Assembly: GCF_017654315.1 (NCBI RefSeq)
Contig: NZ_CP072203.1
Coordinates: forward strand, 1,240,001 to 1,304,000
Reading direction: 5' to 3'
Length of the DNA stretch: 64,000 nucleotides
From: Gordonia polyisoprenivorans
Lineage (GTDB): Bacteria; Actinomycetota; Actinomycetes; Mycobacteriales; Mycobacteriaceae
The notes beneath the pieces were generated by a model. That model made no database searches and was not told where the DNA came from. It was given only the letters and a program-made list of their open reading frames with translations. Below, piece by piece: positions 17,710 through 25,748 of the stretch. The position numbers and the translations under genes were made by a program. The first letter of the stretch is position 1; the number at the start of each line of letters is the position of its first letter.

Positions 17710-18064
17710 CGAGCGGGACCCGCCCGGGAGGGTAGCCGGCGCGCCGGATGCGCGGTTCACGCTGGCGGCCGAGCGGACGCTGCTCGCATGGGTTCGGACG
17801 TCGCTGGGATTCCTGGCCGGTGGTGTCGCCATCGTCTACGTCGCCCCCGACATCACCGATCGCGCGCTGGAGACGACCCTGGGCCTGGTGATGGTGGCGC
17901 TCGGGTGTGCGATCGCCGTCATGGGCGGTCTGCGGTGGCGCCGGACCGATCGGGCGCTGCGTGAGGGTGGGCCGATGCCGGGGTCCTCGCATCTGCTGGT
18001 GGTGGTCGCTGCCATAGTGGTGATTGCGGTGGCGATCGCGTTGACGATCGTCATCGGGCACTGA
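17546..18064 (+). CDS. DUF202 (YidH-like) membrane protein, start uncertain or frame disrupted
   Basis: The C-terminal 105 residues are a clear DUF202 protein: DARFTLAAERTLLAWVRTSLGF from about 17745, then three hydrophobic segments ending in VVAAIVVIAVAIALTIVIGH. The start is the problem. The frame has no ATG, GTG or TTG between the esterase stop and the domain. The nearest in-frame start is a GTG at 17546, 164 nt inside the esterase gene. The natural coupled start, ATG at 17706 (ATGA overlap), is in another frame and stops after ten codons. A single-base deletion in the GC-rich run around 17720-17735, real or a sequencing error, would explain this. The family's function is unknown. Confidence 0.6.
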   Translation: MRRPTAIRGRFTRSRSSVRTIGRHWRPSRCRPTSPAARSGRRRALTTERTSGPDDERDPPGRVAGAPDARFTLAAERTLLAWVRTSLGFLAGGVAIVYVAPDITDRALETTLGLVMVALGCAIAVMGGLRWRRTDRALREGGPMPGSSHLLVVVAAIVVIAVAIALTIVIGH

Positions 18065-18114
18065 AGTGCCCCCAGAGTTCACCCGAGCCACAGACCAGGA
18101 GGGTCGGCGTCACC

Positions 18115-18354
18115 ATGACCGATCACCAGTTCCAGAGCGCCGCGCAGACCTTCTCGCGGGGCATGGTGACCATCGGGGCGATCATCGTGATGGTCTGCGT
18201 CGGCTTCCTCACCTACATCTGGTGGCGCGACGGCCGGTGGCTGTGGGTCACCCTCGGCATCGTCCTGATCGTGGTGAACATCGCGATGCTCGTGATGACC
18301 TACCGCAAGGCGCGGCTCACCCCGCCCGCACAGCCCGACGACGAGGACGACTGA
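18115..18354 (+). CDS. Small two-helix membrane protein (79 aa)
   Basis: A 79-residue protein of no recognised family. It has two clear transmembrane helices, MVTIGAIIVMVCVGFLTYIW (about residues 17-36) and VTLGIVLIVVNIAMLVMTY (about 46-64), separated by a short RDGR turn, and an acidic PDDEDD tail. An AGGAGGG sequence lies about 12 nt before the ATG. It follows the DUF202 gene by 50 bp on the same strand, so the esterase, DUF202 and this gene may form one membrane-associated operon. Confidence 0.7.
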   Translation: MTDHQFQSAAQTFSRGMVTIGAIIVMVCVGFLTYIWWRDGRWLWVTLGIVLIVVNIAMLVMTYRKARLTPPAQPDDEDD

Positions 18355-18379
18355 CACCTCCAGTGGGAGCGGGTGGCGG

Positions 18380-19162
18380 TCAGACCGCCGGGGCGAAGGC
18401 CTCGCGAAAGGCGTCGAGCGCCGCATCGGGATCGTCGCGTGCCCATGCCTCCAGGCCGACGACGCCGTCGTATCCGATGCGGTCCAGCGCGGTGGCGACG
18501 CCTCGATAGTTGACCTCACCGGTGCCGGGTTCACAACGACCGGGAACGTCGGCGACCTGGATCTCCCCGATGAACGGCAGTGCCTCGCTGACGAGTTCGA
18601 TGAGATTGCCCTCCCCGATCTGCGCGTGATAGAGGTCGAGGTTCAGGCGCAGATTCGGGTGATCGACGGCCCGCACGAGGGCCAGGGTGTCGGCGGCCGC
18701 GGCGAACGGTGTGCCGGGGTGATCGACCGCGAGATTCAGATTCTCCAGGACGAATACGCGTCCGGCGTCCGCGCCGAGTTCGGCGAGACGCCGCAGGGTG
18801 TCGGCGGCGCGCAGCCACATCGCCGGGGTGACCACCTCCACGGGTGTCACCGGCAGCCCGCCCTCACCGAGTCCGGTGCCGTGCAGGTTCAGCCGCGGGC
18901 AGTCCAGCCGTTGCGCGGCGATCAACGACTCCTGTGCCGTGGCAAGCAGTTCCGCGATCCCGTCGTCGGTGGTGAGGTCGCCGCGCAGATAACCGGTCAT
19001 CGACGAGAATCCGGCCCCGGAGGCGGCGAGTGCGTCGAGATCCTTTGTCGCCCAGTCCCAGATCTCGACGAGCATGCCGTGGTCGGCGATCCGCTCGACG
19101 CGGTCACCGAAGGGCTGATCGAGATAGAGCATCTCCGCGCACGCGGCCAGACGCACGCTCAT
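18380..19162 (-). CDS. Hydroxypyruvate isomerase-like TIM-barrel protein
   Basis: A 260-residue xylose-isomerase-like TIM-barrel protein. The start MSVRLAACAEMLY at 19162 overlaps the stop of the gene upstream by four bases (ATGA). Barrel-strand motifs include RLNLHGTGLGEGG, VFVLENLN (metal-binding Glu), LRLNLDLYHAQIGEGNL (Asp and His) and IGEIQVADVPGRCEPGTGEVNY, followed by GVVGLEAWARDDPD. This resembles hydroxypyruvate isomerase (Hyi) and sugar-acid or inositol catabolic isomerases. The coupled dehydrogenase upstream is truncated and has lost its promoter, so expression of this gene is doubtful. Confidence 0.82.
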   Translation of the reverse strand: MSVRLAACAEMLYLDQPFGDRVERIADHGMLVEIWDWATKDLDALAASGAGFSSMTGYLRGDLTTDDGIAELLATAQESLIAAQRLDCPRLNLHGTGLGEGGLPVTPVEVVTPAMWLRAADTLRRLAELGADAGRVFVLENLNLAVDHPGTPFAAAADTLALVRAVDHPNLRLNLDLYHAQIGEGNLIELVSEALPFIGEIQVADVPGRCEPGTGEVNYRGVATALDRIGYDGVVGLEAWARDDPDAALDAFREAFAPAV

Positions 19163-19955
19163 GCCGGCACGTCCTGCCGGGTCTCGACGTCGGCGACCGG
19201 GACGGTGCAACCGGTCTCGACGCTGCGGATCGCGGCGAGTGCGATCGACAGGGCGGTGCGGGCATCGGTGCCGTCGACCGGGGACGACTCCCCGTTGCGG
19301 ATCGCGTCGGTGAATGCGGTGAGCTCGGCGAGGTAGGCCGATCGGAGCAGATCGGTGTCACGTCGCGCGGTGTCGACTGCGACGCCGTCGGCGGTGTAGC
19401 ACGTCATGTCGGTGCGGCGGATGTCGCCTGCGGTGACCATGCCACCGGAACCGAAGACCTCACCGCGCACGTCGTAGCCGTACAACGCGGAGAAGCTGGC
19501 CTCGGCGGTCGCCATCGCACCGTTGTCGAAGACGATGGTGACCACGGCGGTGTCGAGGTGTCCCGACGACTTCGCGTCGGGCCGCACGAGTGCGTCGGCG
19601 TGCGCGGTCACCGACACCGGTGTGGCACCCGGATTGAGATGGCAGAGCGTGTCGAAGTCGTGGATCAGCGTCTCCAGGAAGATCGTCCACTGCGGGATGC
19701 GTGCCGGGTCGGCGGTGAACGGCCCGGGGTCGCGGGTCAGCGACCGGAGCAGGTGCGGGGTGCCGATGCGGCCGGCGTCGATCGCTTCGCGGGCGGCGAC
19801 GAAGCCGGGGGCGAAACGCCGATTGAAGCCCACCTGCAGGACGATGCGGGCGTCGGCCGCGGCCGCGATCGCGCGGTCCGCGTCGGCGAGTGTGACGGCC
19901 ATCGGCTTCTCGACGAAGACGTGCTTGCCCGCGGCAGCGACGATCGGGTGTCCGG
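19159..19955 (-). pseudogene. Truncated Gfo/Idh/MocA-type oxidoreductase lacking its NAD-binding N-terminus
   Basis: Homology to the Gfo/Idh/MocA dehydrogenases (inositol 2-dehydrogenase-like) begins abruptly at about 19950 with HPIVAAAGKHVFVEKPMAVT and continues to the natural C-terminus, including the catalytic-region motif FLETLIHDFDTLCHL. The first roughly 90 residues, which in this family carry the Rossmann GxGxxG fold, are absent. Upstream in this frame the sequence is antisense to a LacI-type regulator fragment. The gene is a remnant; it was once co-transcribed with the hydroxypyruvate isomerase-like gene (ATGA overlap). Confidence 0.85.
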
Positions 19956-20358
19956 ATTCCTCAGACGCACAAGAGAACTCGGAATCGACGGGCGGGTGGT
20001 GCCCGGCGGTGCCACCGAGACCGACGGGGTGAGCGCCATGACCGCGCTGCTCGACCAGGGTGACACCGCGACGGCGGTCATGGCATTCAACGACCGGGTG
20101 GCGATCGGCGTCCTCGACGTGCTCCTCCGCCGAGGGAAGTCTGTGCCCCAAGATATCTCGGTCATGGGATACGACGACTCCCGCCTGTCGCGACTCGCCC
20201 ACATCGACCTGTCGACGGTGGCCCAGGACGCCAACCGACTCGCGCAAGAGGTCGTCGCACAGGCGGTCGGTCAGCTCGGCGGTCACGCGGTGGGTGATGT
20301 CGTCCTGCCGCCGACACTGATCGCGCGGCGCACGACCGGCCGCGCACCCGAAAGCTGA
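19950..20358 (+). pseudogene. C-terminal fragment of a LacI-family transcriptional regulator
   Basis: About 135 codons of the LacI effector-binding domain: GFLRRTRELGIDGRVVPGGA, then MTALLDQGDTATAVMAFNDRVAIGVLDVL, SVMGYDDSRLSRLAHIDLSTV, and the C-terminal LPPTLIARRTTG. These are the ligand-pocket and dimer segments (AFND, GYDD) of the family. The helix-turn-helix and first half are missing; to the left the sequence is the divergent dehydrogenase. The fragment ends 23 bp before the stop of the convergent ABC transporter gene. Confidence 0.85.
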
Positions 20359-20380
20359 ACCCGCGGAATCGGCAAACGCC

Positions 20381-22291
20381 CTACGCCCCGGCCGCGCAGC
20401 ACGCCTCGTCGTCGTCGGCGGCGAACTGGGTGCGATAGAGCTGTGCGTACCGCCCGCCGCGCGCGAGAAGCGTGGTGTGGTCGCCGCGTTCGACGATCCG
20501 GCCGTCCTCGATGACGGCGATCTGATCGGCGGCGCGGATCGTCGAGAGGCGATGCGCGATGACGATGGAGGTGCGGCCGGCGAGGGCCTCGCCGAGCGCT
20601 TCGGAGACCGCGGCCTCCGACGTCGAATCCAGGTGTGCGGTGGCCTCGTCGAGGATCACCACCGACGGTTTCGCCAGGAGCAGTCGTGCGATCGTCAACC
20701 GTTGCCGCTCACCGCCGGAGAGCCGGTAGCCGCGTTCGCCGACGACGGTGTCGAGGCCCTCGGGCAGCGACGCGATCAGCTCCTCGAGTCGGGCCCGGCG
20801 CAGCGCCTCCCAGATCTCGTCGTCGGATGCCTCCGGCTGTGCCAGAACCAGATTGGCGCGGACGGTGTCGTGGAACAGGTGGCCGTCCTGGGTGACCAAC
20901 CCGACGGTGCGGTGCACGGTGGTGGCGGTGAGGTCACGCAGATCCACACCACCCAGCTCGATACCGCCGTCATCGACGTCGTAGAGGCGGGTGGCCAGCG
21001 ATGCGATGGTCGACTTGCCGGCGCCGGAGCTGCCGACGAGGGCGACCATGCCGCCGGCGGGGACGTCGAGGTCGATGTGGTGCAGCACCGTCTGTCCACC
21101 CCGATTATCCAGTTGCGCAACCTCTTCCAGGGAGGCCAGCGACACCTTGTCGGCCGCCGGGTAGGCGAACGACACGTCACGGAAGCGCAGCGACACCCCG
21201 CCGTCGGAACGGGGTAGGTCGACGGCGTCGGGCTTGTCGGCGATCAGTGGTTGCAGGTCGAGCACCTCGAAGACCCGCTCGAAACTGACCAGCGCACTCA
21301 TGATCTCGACGCGGGCATTGGCCAGCGCGGTCAGCGGCGCGTACATGCGGGTGAGCAGCAGGGCGAGGGACACCACGGCCCCGGCCGACAGGTGCTGGTG
21401 TACGGCCAGCCAGCCCCCGAGTCCGTAGACCAACGCGAGCGCCAGCGCCGAGACCAACGTCAGCGCCGTCATGAACACCGTCTGCAGCATCGCGCGCCGA
21501 ACCCCGATGTCGCGCACACGATCCGCGCGGTCGGCGAACTCCGCCGACTCCTGCTCCGGGCGTCCGAACAGTTTGACCAGCGTCGCTCCCGGAGCGGAGA
21601 ACCGCTCGGTCATCTGCGTCGACATGCGGGCGTTGTGCTCGGCGGCCTCCCGCGACAATGCGGCCATCCGCCTGCCGAGGCGGCGGGCCGGAATGACGAA
21701 GACCGGCAACAGGATCAACGCCAGGACCGTGATCTGCCAGCTGATCGCGATCATCACGCCGAGCGTCAGCACCAGTGTCACCAGATTCGACACGACGCCC
21801 GAGAGTGTGTCGCTGAACGCACGTTGGGCGCCGATGACGTCGTTGTTGAGCCGGCTCACCAGGGCGCCGGTGCGGGTGCGGGTGAAAAACGCGATGGGCA
21901 TGCGCTGGACGTGGTCGAAGACCGCGCGTCGCAGATCCAGGATCAGGCCCTCGCCGATGTTGGCCGAGAGCCATCGCGTCACCACCGACGCGGCCGCCTC
22001 GGCCACCGCGATCACGGCGATCAGACCGGCGAAGCCCGCGATGGCCGCGGCGGCACCGGAGTCCTGTGCGGTGATCAGGTTGACCACATGCCCGGCCAGC
22101 AGTGGGGTCACCACCGTCAGAACGGCGGTGAAGATCGACAACACCAGGAAGGCGACGATCCGGCGGGCATGCGGGCGGGCGAAGCCGCCGATCCGGCGCA
22201 GTGTGCCGCGCCGATCGGGGCTGCGGGGCGTGGCGTCGGGGGAGGTCATCGACTTGTACATGACGTCCCACGCGACCGATTCCATACTCAT
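20381..22291 (-). CDS. ABC exporter, fused permease and ATPase
   Basis: A 636-residue half-transporter. A six-helix type-1 exporter domain (about residues 40-340; coupling helix region RTRTGALVSRLNNDVIGAQ) is followed by an ATPase with intact Walker A (GSSGAGKST), signature LSGGERQRL, Walker B (VVILDEATAHLD) and the H-loop (IVIAHRLSTIR). It would act as a homodimer to export a hydrophobic or peptide substrate. The tail ends in a Cys pair (DDDEACCAAGA). It lies just downstream of the siderophore receptor gene on the same strand, but a strong terminator separates them, so a siderophore role is only possible, not shown. Confidence 0.88.
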   Translation of the reverse strand: MSMESVAWDVMYKSMTSPDATPRSPDRRGTLRRIGGFARPHARRIVAFLVLSIFTAVLTVVTPLLAGHVVNLITAQDSGAAAAIAGFAGLIAVIAVAEAAASVVTRWLSANIGEGLILDLRRAVFDHVQRMPIAFFTRTRTGALVSRLNNDVIGAQRAFSDTLSGVVSNLVTLVLTLGVMIAISWQITVLALILLPVFVIPARRLGRRMAALSREAAEHNARMSTQMTERFSAPGATLVKLFGRPEQESAEFADRADRVRDIGVRRAMLQTVFMTALTLVSALALALVYGLGGWLAVHQHLSAGAVVSLALLLTRMYAPLTALANARVEIMSALVSFERVFEVLDLQPLIADKPDAVDLPRSDGGVSLRFRDVSFAYPAADKVSLASLEEVAQLDNRGGQTVLHHIDLDVPAGGMVALVGSSGAGKSTIASLATRLYDVDDGGIELGGVDLRDLTATTVHRTVGLVTQDGHLFHDTVRANLVLAQPEASDDEIWEALRRARLEELIASLPEGLDTVVGERGYRLSGGERQRLTIARLLLAKPSVVILDEATAHLDSTSEAAVSEALGEALAGRTSIVIAHRLSTIRAADQIAVIEDGRIVERGDHTTLLARGGRYAQLYRTQFAADDDEACCAAGA

Positions 22292-22365
22292 GGCAGCCAG
22301 GTTAGAACTTCAAGCGAACTTGATGTCCAGAACCCGAGGCAGAACGACTGGTCCGGAATACGAGA

Positions 22366-22410
22366 AGGGCCCGTACCGAGACCTCGGGGAGAGGTGACGG
22401 TACGGGCCCT
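22366..22410 (-). terminator. Terminator after the siderophore lipoprotein gene
   Basis: A 13-bp perfect stem, agggcccgtaccg with cggtacgggccct, whose 19-nt interior contains a second 5-bp stem (acctc/gaggt). It lies 20 nt beyond the lipoprotein stop, between it and the ABC exporter start. Confidence 0.85.
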
Positions 22411-22430
22411 CGTCGAGGGGGCCGTGAGTG

Positions 22431-23450
22431 TCAGCCGGCGGCCTGCGCCAGCGGCGTCCCGATGTTGTCGACGACGTAACCGAGGCTGAGCACGGTCTGC
22501 CAGCCGAACGCCTTCTCGAGTTCACCCTCGAGGTAGACGCTGTGGTTGTCCTTGACCGCGGGCAGGTTCGCCAGCGCGCTCTGGTCCAGGACCGTCTGCT
22601 TGCCCTTGGGTGCGTAGGACAGCTGATCCCACACGATCACGTCGGTGTCGAGCTTGCGGGCTTCCTCCAGCGACAGCGTCGCATAGAACTTGTCCCCGGC
22701 GGCCTGATCGACCTGGGTGTTCGGCGCGAAGCCGAGCGAGGTGAAGAACTGCGTGCGGGGATCGGCCGCGGAGAACGCCGACAGTGCGCTGCCGTCGTAG
22801 GTGGCGACGCTGATCGTCTTGCCCTTCCAATTCGGGTGGGCGGCACCGAGGTCGGTGATCTTCTTCTTCACGCCTGCAACGAGCTCGGCAGCCTTCTTGG
22901 GCTGTCCGACCGCGGCACCGATCTCCTCGGTGGTCACGTCCCACGGCTGCTCGTAGTCGGCGTAGTCGGCCTTCTGCGCGATCACCGGGGCGATCTTGGA
23001 CAGCGCGTCGTAGGTGTCCTTGTCGATGCCGGAGTAGACGGCGACGATCAGATCCGGCTTCATCGCGGCGATGGCTTCCGGATCGATCTCCTCGGCGTTG
23101 TAGATCTCCGGCTTCTGGCCCTTGAGCAGATCGGTGGCCCATGCGCCGACCGCAGCGCCCTTGGTGGTCATGCCGTCCCAGTTGCGCACCGTCACCGGCA
23201 CCACGCCGAGTGCGAGCAATGCGTCCTGGTCGGTGTAGCCCAGCGACACCACACGCTTGGGTACCGCGGTGACCTCGGTGGAACCGAACTTGTGGGTGAT
23301 GGTCGCCGGCAATGCACCCTGCTCGGCCGCCGGCGCCGCACTCGACGACGAGTCGTCGGAATCCGAGCCGCAGGCCGTGAGGAGCGCCGCCACCAGGGCG
23401 ACGAGCGCCATCAGGATCGCACCACCACGAATTTTGTTGAACGTCACCAT
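22431..23450 (-). CDS. cchF: Ferric-siderophore-binding lipoprotein (CchF-like)
   Basis: A 339-residue periplasmic-binding lipoprotein of the FecB/FhuD class. The start MVTFNKIRGG gives a signal peptide ending in the lipobox LLTAC (Cys27). The mature protein has the two-lobed layout, with PKRVVSLGYTDQDALLALGV and IDPEAIAAMKPDLIVAVYSG in lobe 1 and VDQAAGDKFYATLSLEEA and IVWDQLSYAPKG in lobe 2. It would deliver ferric siderophore to the importer at 42.2-45.2 kb. It follows the formyltransferase gene by 28 bp, so the two form an operon. A GGAGGT sequence abuts the ATG with no spacing, which is unusual; the frame extends further upstream, but into the neighbouring gene. Confidence 0.9.
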   Translation of the reverse strand: MVTFNKIRGGAILMALVALVAALLTACGSDSDDSSSSAAPAAEQGALPATITHKFGSTEVTAVPKRVVSLGYTDQDALLALGVVPVTVRNWDGMTTKGAAVGAWATDLLKGQKPEIYNAEEIDPEAIAAMKPDLIVAVYSGIDKDTYDALSKIAPVIAQKADYADYEQPWDVTTEEIGAAVGQPKKAAELVAGVKKKITDLGAAHPNWKGKTISVATYDGSALSAFSAADPRTQFFTSLGFAPNTQVDQAAGDKFYATLSLEEARKLDTDVIVWDQLSYAPKGKQTVLDQSALANLPAVKDNHSVYLEGELEKAFGWQTVLSLGYVVDNIGTPLAQAAG

Positions 23451-23478
23451 ACCTCCAGTGTTCTCTCGGCGAAGCCGA

Positions 23479-24423
23479 TCAGATTTCGTCCACATAACCG
23501 GCACGCGTGCCGAAGTACTCGGTAGCCGGTACCTCCCGGCCGTCGTCGAGGCGCAGACGATCGAGGACGATCGCCGGGGCCGGACGATTGGGGGCGTCGG
23601 ATCCGCACACCACCGCGATACCGCCTTCGCATTCGACGGTGACGCGTCCGGGGGTACCGCCGAAGCGGCCCCGCGACACATGCGCGCGGATCACCCGCAG
23701 CCGCTCACCGCGGAATCGGAAGTGCGCGTTCGGGTACGGGTCGGACTGGGCGCGCACCAACAACTCGATATCGGCGGCACTCGCGGTGAAGTCGATCCGG
23801 GACTCGCGGTCGGAGCGCTTGTGGAAATACGTGGCGCGAGCAGGGTCCTGCTGGTGATCGGTGAGGGTGCCCTCGGCAAGGGCCGACAGCGTCGAGAGCA
23901 CCAGGGGCTCGATCAACTCGGTGGTCGCCGCCACCAGTTCGGTGGTGGTGGCGCTCGGTCCCACCGGAATCGACTGCTGCGCCACGATCGGGCCGCCGTC
24001 GAGCGTCTCGTCCATGCGGTGGACCGTCACCCCGACGCGGCTCTCCCGATTGAGCAGGGCCCAGAGGACCGGCGAGAATCCCGCGTACTCGGGCAACAGG
24101 GAGTCGTGGACGTTGAGGGTGCCGTGGGTGGGCAGGTCGAAGACACTCTTGGGCAACCACGTCCGCCAGTTGTTGGCCAGGATCACGTCGGGCTTCGCCT
24201 GGTGCACCGCGTCGATCAGGGCGTCGTCGGCCCGCTGGGCCACGTGGACCGGTACACCGTGAGCCTGCGCGAGATCCTCGACGGAGTCGCTGAACATCTG
24301 CTCGTAGGGGTGGGAGCTGGTGGGATGGGTGACGGCCAGGACGACGTCGTGCCCCGATTTCAGGGCCGCGGTGAGAGTCCGGTGTCCCCAGGTCTGATAA
24401 CCGAAGGTCACTACGCGCACCAC
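23479..24423 (-). CDS. cchA: N5-hydroxyornithine formyltransferase (CchA-like)
   Basis: A 314-residue protein of the methionyl-tRNA-formyltransferase type. The formyl-tetrahydrofolate-binding core shows the catalytic Asn-His-Asp set: NNWRTWLP, then LNVHDSLLPEYAGFSP, then MDETLDGGPIVAQQ (Asp), and a C-terminal FMT-like domain. In coelichelin biosynthesis CchA formylates N5-hydroxyornithine, using 10-formyl-THF, to make the building block used by NRPS module 1. Its place next to an NRPS with a matching module-1 code supports this rather than tRNA formylation. The start is a GTG directly beside an iron box, with no ribosome-binding site visible, so the mRNA may be leaderless (inference). Confidence 0.88.
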   Translation of the reverse strand: MVRVVTFGYQTWGHRTLTAALKSGHDVVLAVTHPTSSHPYEQMFSDSVEDLAQAHGVPVHVAQRADDALIDAVHQAKPDVILANNWRTWLPKSVFDLPTHGTLNVHDSLLPEYAGFSPVLWALLNRESRVGVTVHRMDETLDGGPIVAQQSIPVGPSATTTELVAATTELIEPLVLSTLSALAEGTLTDHQQDPARATYFHKRSDRESRIDFTASAADIELLVRAQSDPYPNAHFRFRGERLRVIRAHVSRGRFGGTPGRVTVECEGGIAVVCGSDAPNRPAPAIVLDRLRLDDGREVPATEYFGTRAGYVDEI

Positions 24424-24424
24424 G

Positions 24425-24443
24425 GTAGGTTAGTGGAGCCTTA
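24425..24443. promoter_or_regulatory. Candidate iron box (IdeR/DmdR site) between cchA and cchJ
   Basis: GTAGGTTAGTGGAGCCTTA matches 13 of 19 positions of the actinobacterial consensus TTAGGTTAGGCTAACCTAA, including an unbroken TAGGTTAG. It lies in the 51-bp gap between the divergent cchA and cchJ genes, so one site could repress both when iron is plentiful. Confidence 0.7.
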
Positions 24444-24474
24444 GCTTATGAGTCAATTCCACGAAAGGGTCAAA

Positions 24475-25713
24475 ATGCCCGTCTCCGCTGACCTGCTCAC
24501 ACCGCACCCCGGGGTGGTCTTCGATCTCGTGGACGAGCGCAGATCGCCGTGCTGGCCGCGGTATCGCGTCCTGCCCGACGGCAGTGCCGAGGCCTTGCTG
24601 ATCACCGACCTCGACGCGCGCGGCGCCACCGTCGTCCGCGAGGACGGCGGACCGACGGTCGGGTTCGTGCCGATCGCGGCCGACGATCTCGCGGCGCTGG
24701 TGGGTGGCGCGTCGTTGCCGCTGCCCGAGGCGCCCGGCGTCGCCCGCGTCGAGATCACCTTTCCGGCAACCAGTTATCGCATCGCACTCGGTGACGATGC
24801 ACCCGGCGCCGACCCGTTCAACGCCGACAGCCCGGGTGGGCTGGTGTCGCTGCTCACCCATCCGAACGCGCCGCGGTCGGGGCTCGACGGGGTGGACCTG
24901 TGGCGACCGGATTCGCCCGACGGGGCCGCCGAGGCGACCGAAGGTGCTCGCCCGCAGCGCATTCGACTCGATCGTGGCGTCCTCGGCCGTCGCGCGACGA
25001 TGCACCTGAGCGTTCCGCGACGGCCCGCCGCCGACGGCGTCGTCCCGGTGGTGTTGCTGCTCGACGGCGATGACTGGCTGCACCTGTATCCGCTGTCGTC
25101 CGCGCTGGCCGCCGCGGCCGCCGGATCGTCCGAGTGGGTGTCGGTGCTCGACTCGGTGGCATTGGCCTACCTGCCCGCACCGCTCGACCGGTCGGCGCGG
25201 GAGGACGAACTGACCTCGGCCGCAACGGCATCCGCGGTGGCGACGTCGGTGCTGGCCGCCGTGGACGCCGATCTCGTCGGGCGCGGGTTGCGTCGCGGAT
25301 ACACCGTCCTGGCCGCGCAGAGCCTCGGCGGAATCGCCGCGGTGCGTGCCGCGGTGGCCGCCGCGCGCGCGGGCTCGGCGACACAGGGTATCGATGCCGT
25401 TGTCGCACAATCACCCTCGTTCTGGTGGCCGGCTCCGGCGGCGGGCGGGCCACTCGACGGACCCGACGGTGGTGCGGTCCTCGGAGAACTCGACGACGAC
25501 ACGTTCGACCTCTCGTCGCCGGCCCGCTCGTTCCGGTTCACCGTCGGCAGTGGCGAGCCCGCCATGCACCGGCACATCGACGCGGTGCGCGCCGCGCTCG
25601 CCGACCGCGGCGCCTGGGCGACCATGCGTGTCATCGACGGCGGCCACGATCATGCCGTGTGGCGGCTCGCGCTGGTCCGTGACCTCTGCGACGAGCTCAC
25701 CACACGGCACTGA
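24475..25713 (+). CDS. cchJ: Siderophore esterase / peptide-releasing hydrolase (CchJ-like)
   Basis: A 412-residue enterochelin-esterase-type hydrolase. The N-terminal half (about 1-170) is the beta-sandwich domain of Fes-like esterases. The C-terminal alpha/beta-hydrolase half has the strand VPVVLLLDGDDWL, the nucleophile elbow LAAQSLGGIAAV (Ser about 285), AQSPSFWW, and the catalytic His in DGGHDHAVW (about 395). In the coelichelin system the NRPS has no thioesterase, and CchJ is thought to release the peptide. The chosen ATG at 24475 has GAAAGGG seven bases upstream; an earlier in-frame ATG at 24448 lies close to the iron box. The gene converges on the NRPS gene. Confidence 0.85.
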   Translation: MPVSADLLTPHPGVVFDLVDERRSPCWPRYRVLPDGSAEALLITDLDARGATVVREDGGPTVGFVPIAADDLAALVGGASLPLPEAPGVARVEITFPATSYRIALGDDAPGADPFNADSPGGLVSLLTHPNAPRSGLDGVDLWRPDSPDGAAEATEGARPQRIRLDRGVLGRRATMHLSVPRRPAADGVVPVVLLLDGDDWLHLYPLSSALAAAAAGSSEWVSVLDSVALAYLPAPLDRSAREDELTSAATASAVATSVLAAVDADLVGRGLRRGYTVLAAQSLGGIAAVRAAVAAARAGSATQGIDAVVAQSPSFWWPAPAAGGPLDGPDGGAVLGELDDDTFDLSSPARSFRFTVGSGEPAMHRHIDAVRAALADRGAWATMRVIDGGHDHAVWRLALVRDLCDELTTRH

Positions 25714-25718
25714 ACCTG

Positions 25719-25738
25719 CTGTGACCACCTGGTCGCAG
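25719..25738. terminator. Hairpin between the convergent cchJ and NRPS genes
   Basis: A 9-bp stem with one G-T wobble, ctgtgacca with tggtcgcag, and a tight loop. It occupies most of the 35-bp gap between two convergent stop codons. Confidence 0.5.
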
Positions 25739-25748
25739 TCATTGTGTC

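Noticed and set aside
18375..18389. ggcggt-cag-accgcc hairpin at the hydroxypyruvate isomerase stop
   Set aside because: Only six base pairs with a three-base loop across the stop codon; could be chance in this GC content.
19159..20286. A 375-residue full-length dehydrogenase
   Set aside because: The first 112 residues of that frame are antisense to the LacI fragment and contain no Rossmann motif; only the C-terminal part is real.
19030..20358. A 442-codon plus-strand frame taken as a full-length regulator
   Set aside because: Only the part after about 19950 resembles LacI; the earlier part is antisense to the dehydrogenase and isomerase genes.
20381..22291. ABC exporter counted as part of the siderophore locus
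   Set aside because: A strong terminator separates it from cchF, and the locus already has a dedicated exporter pair; kept as unassigned.
23479..24423. Formyltransferase as methionyl-tRNA formyltransferase (fmt)
   Set aside because: Sequence and context fit the siderophore-type enzyme; fmt normally sits with def or translation genes.
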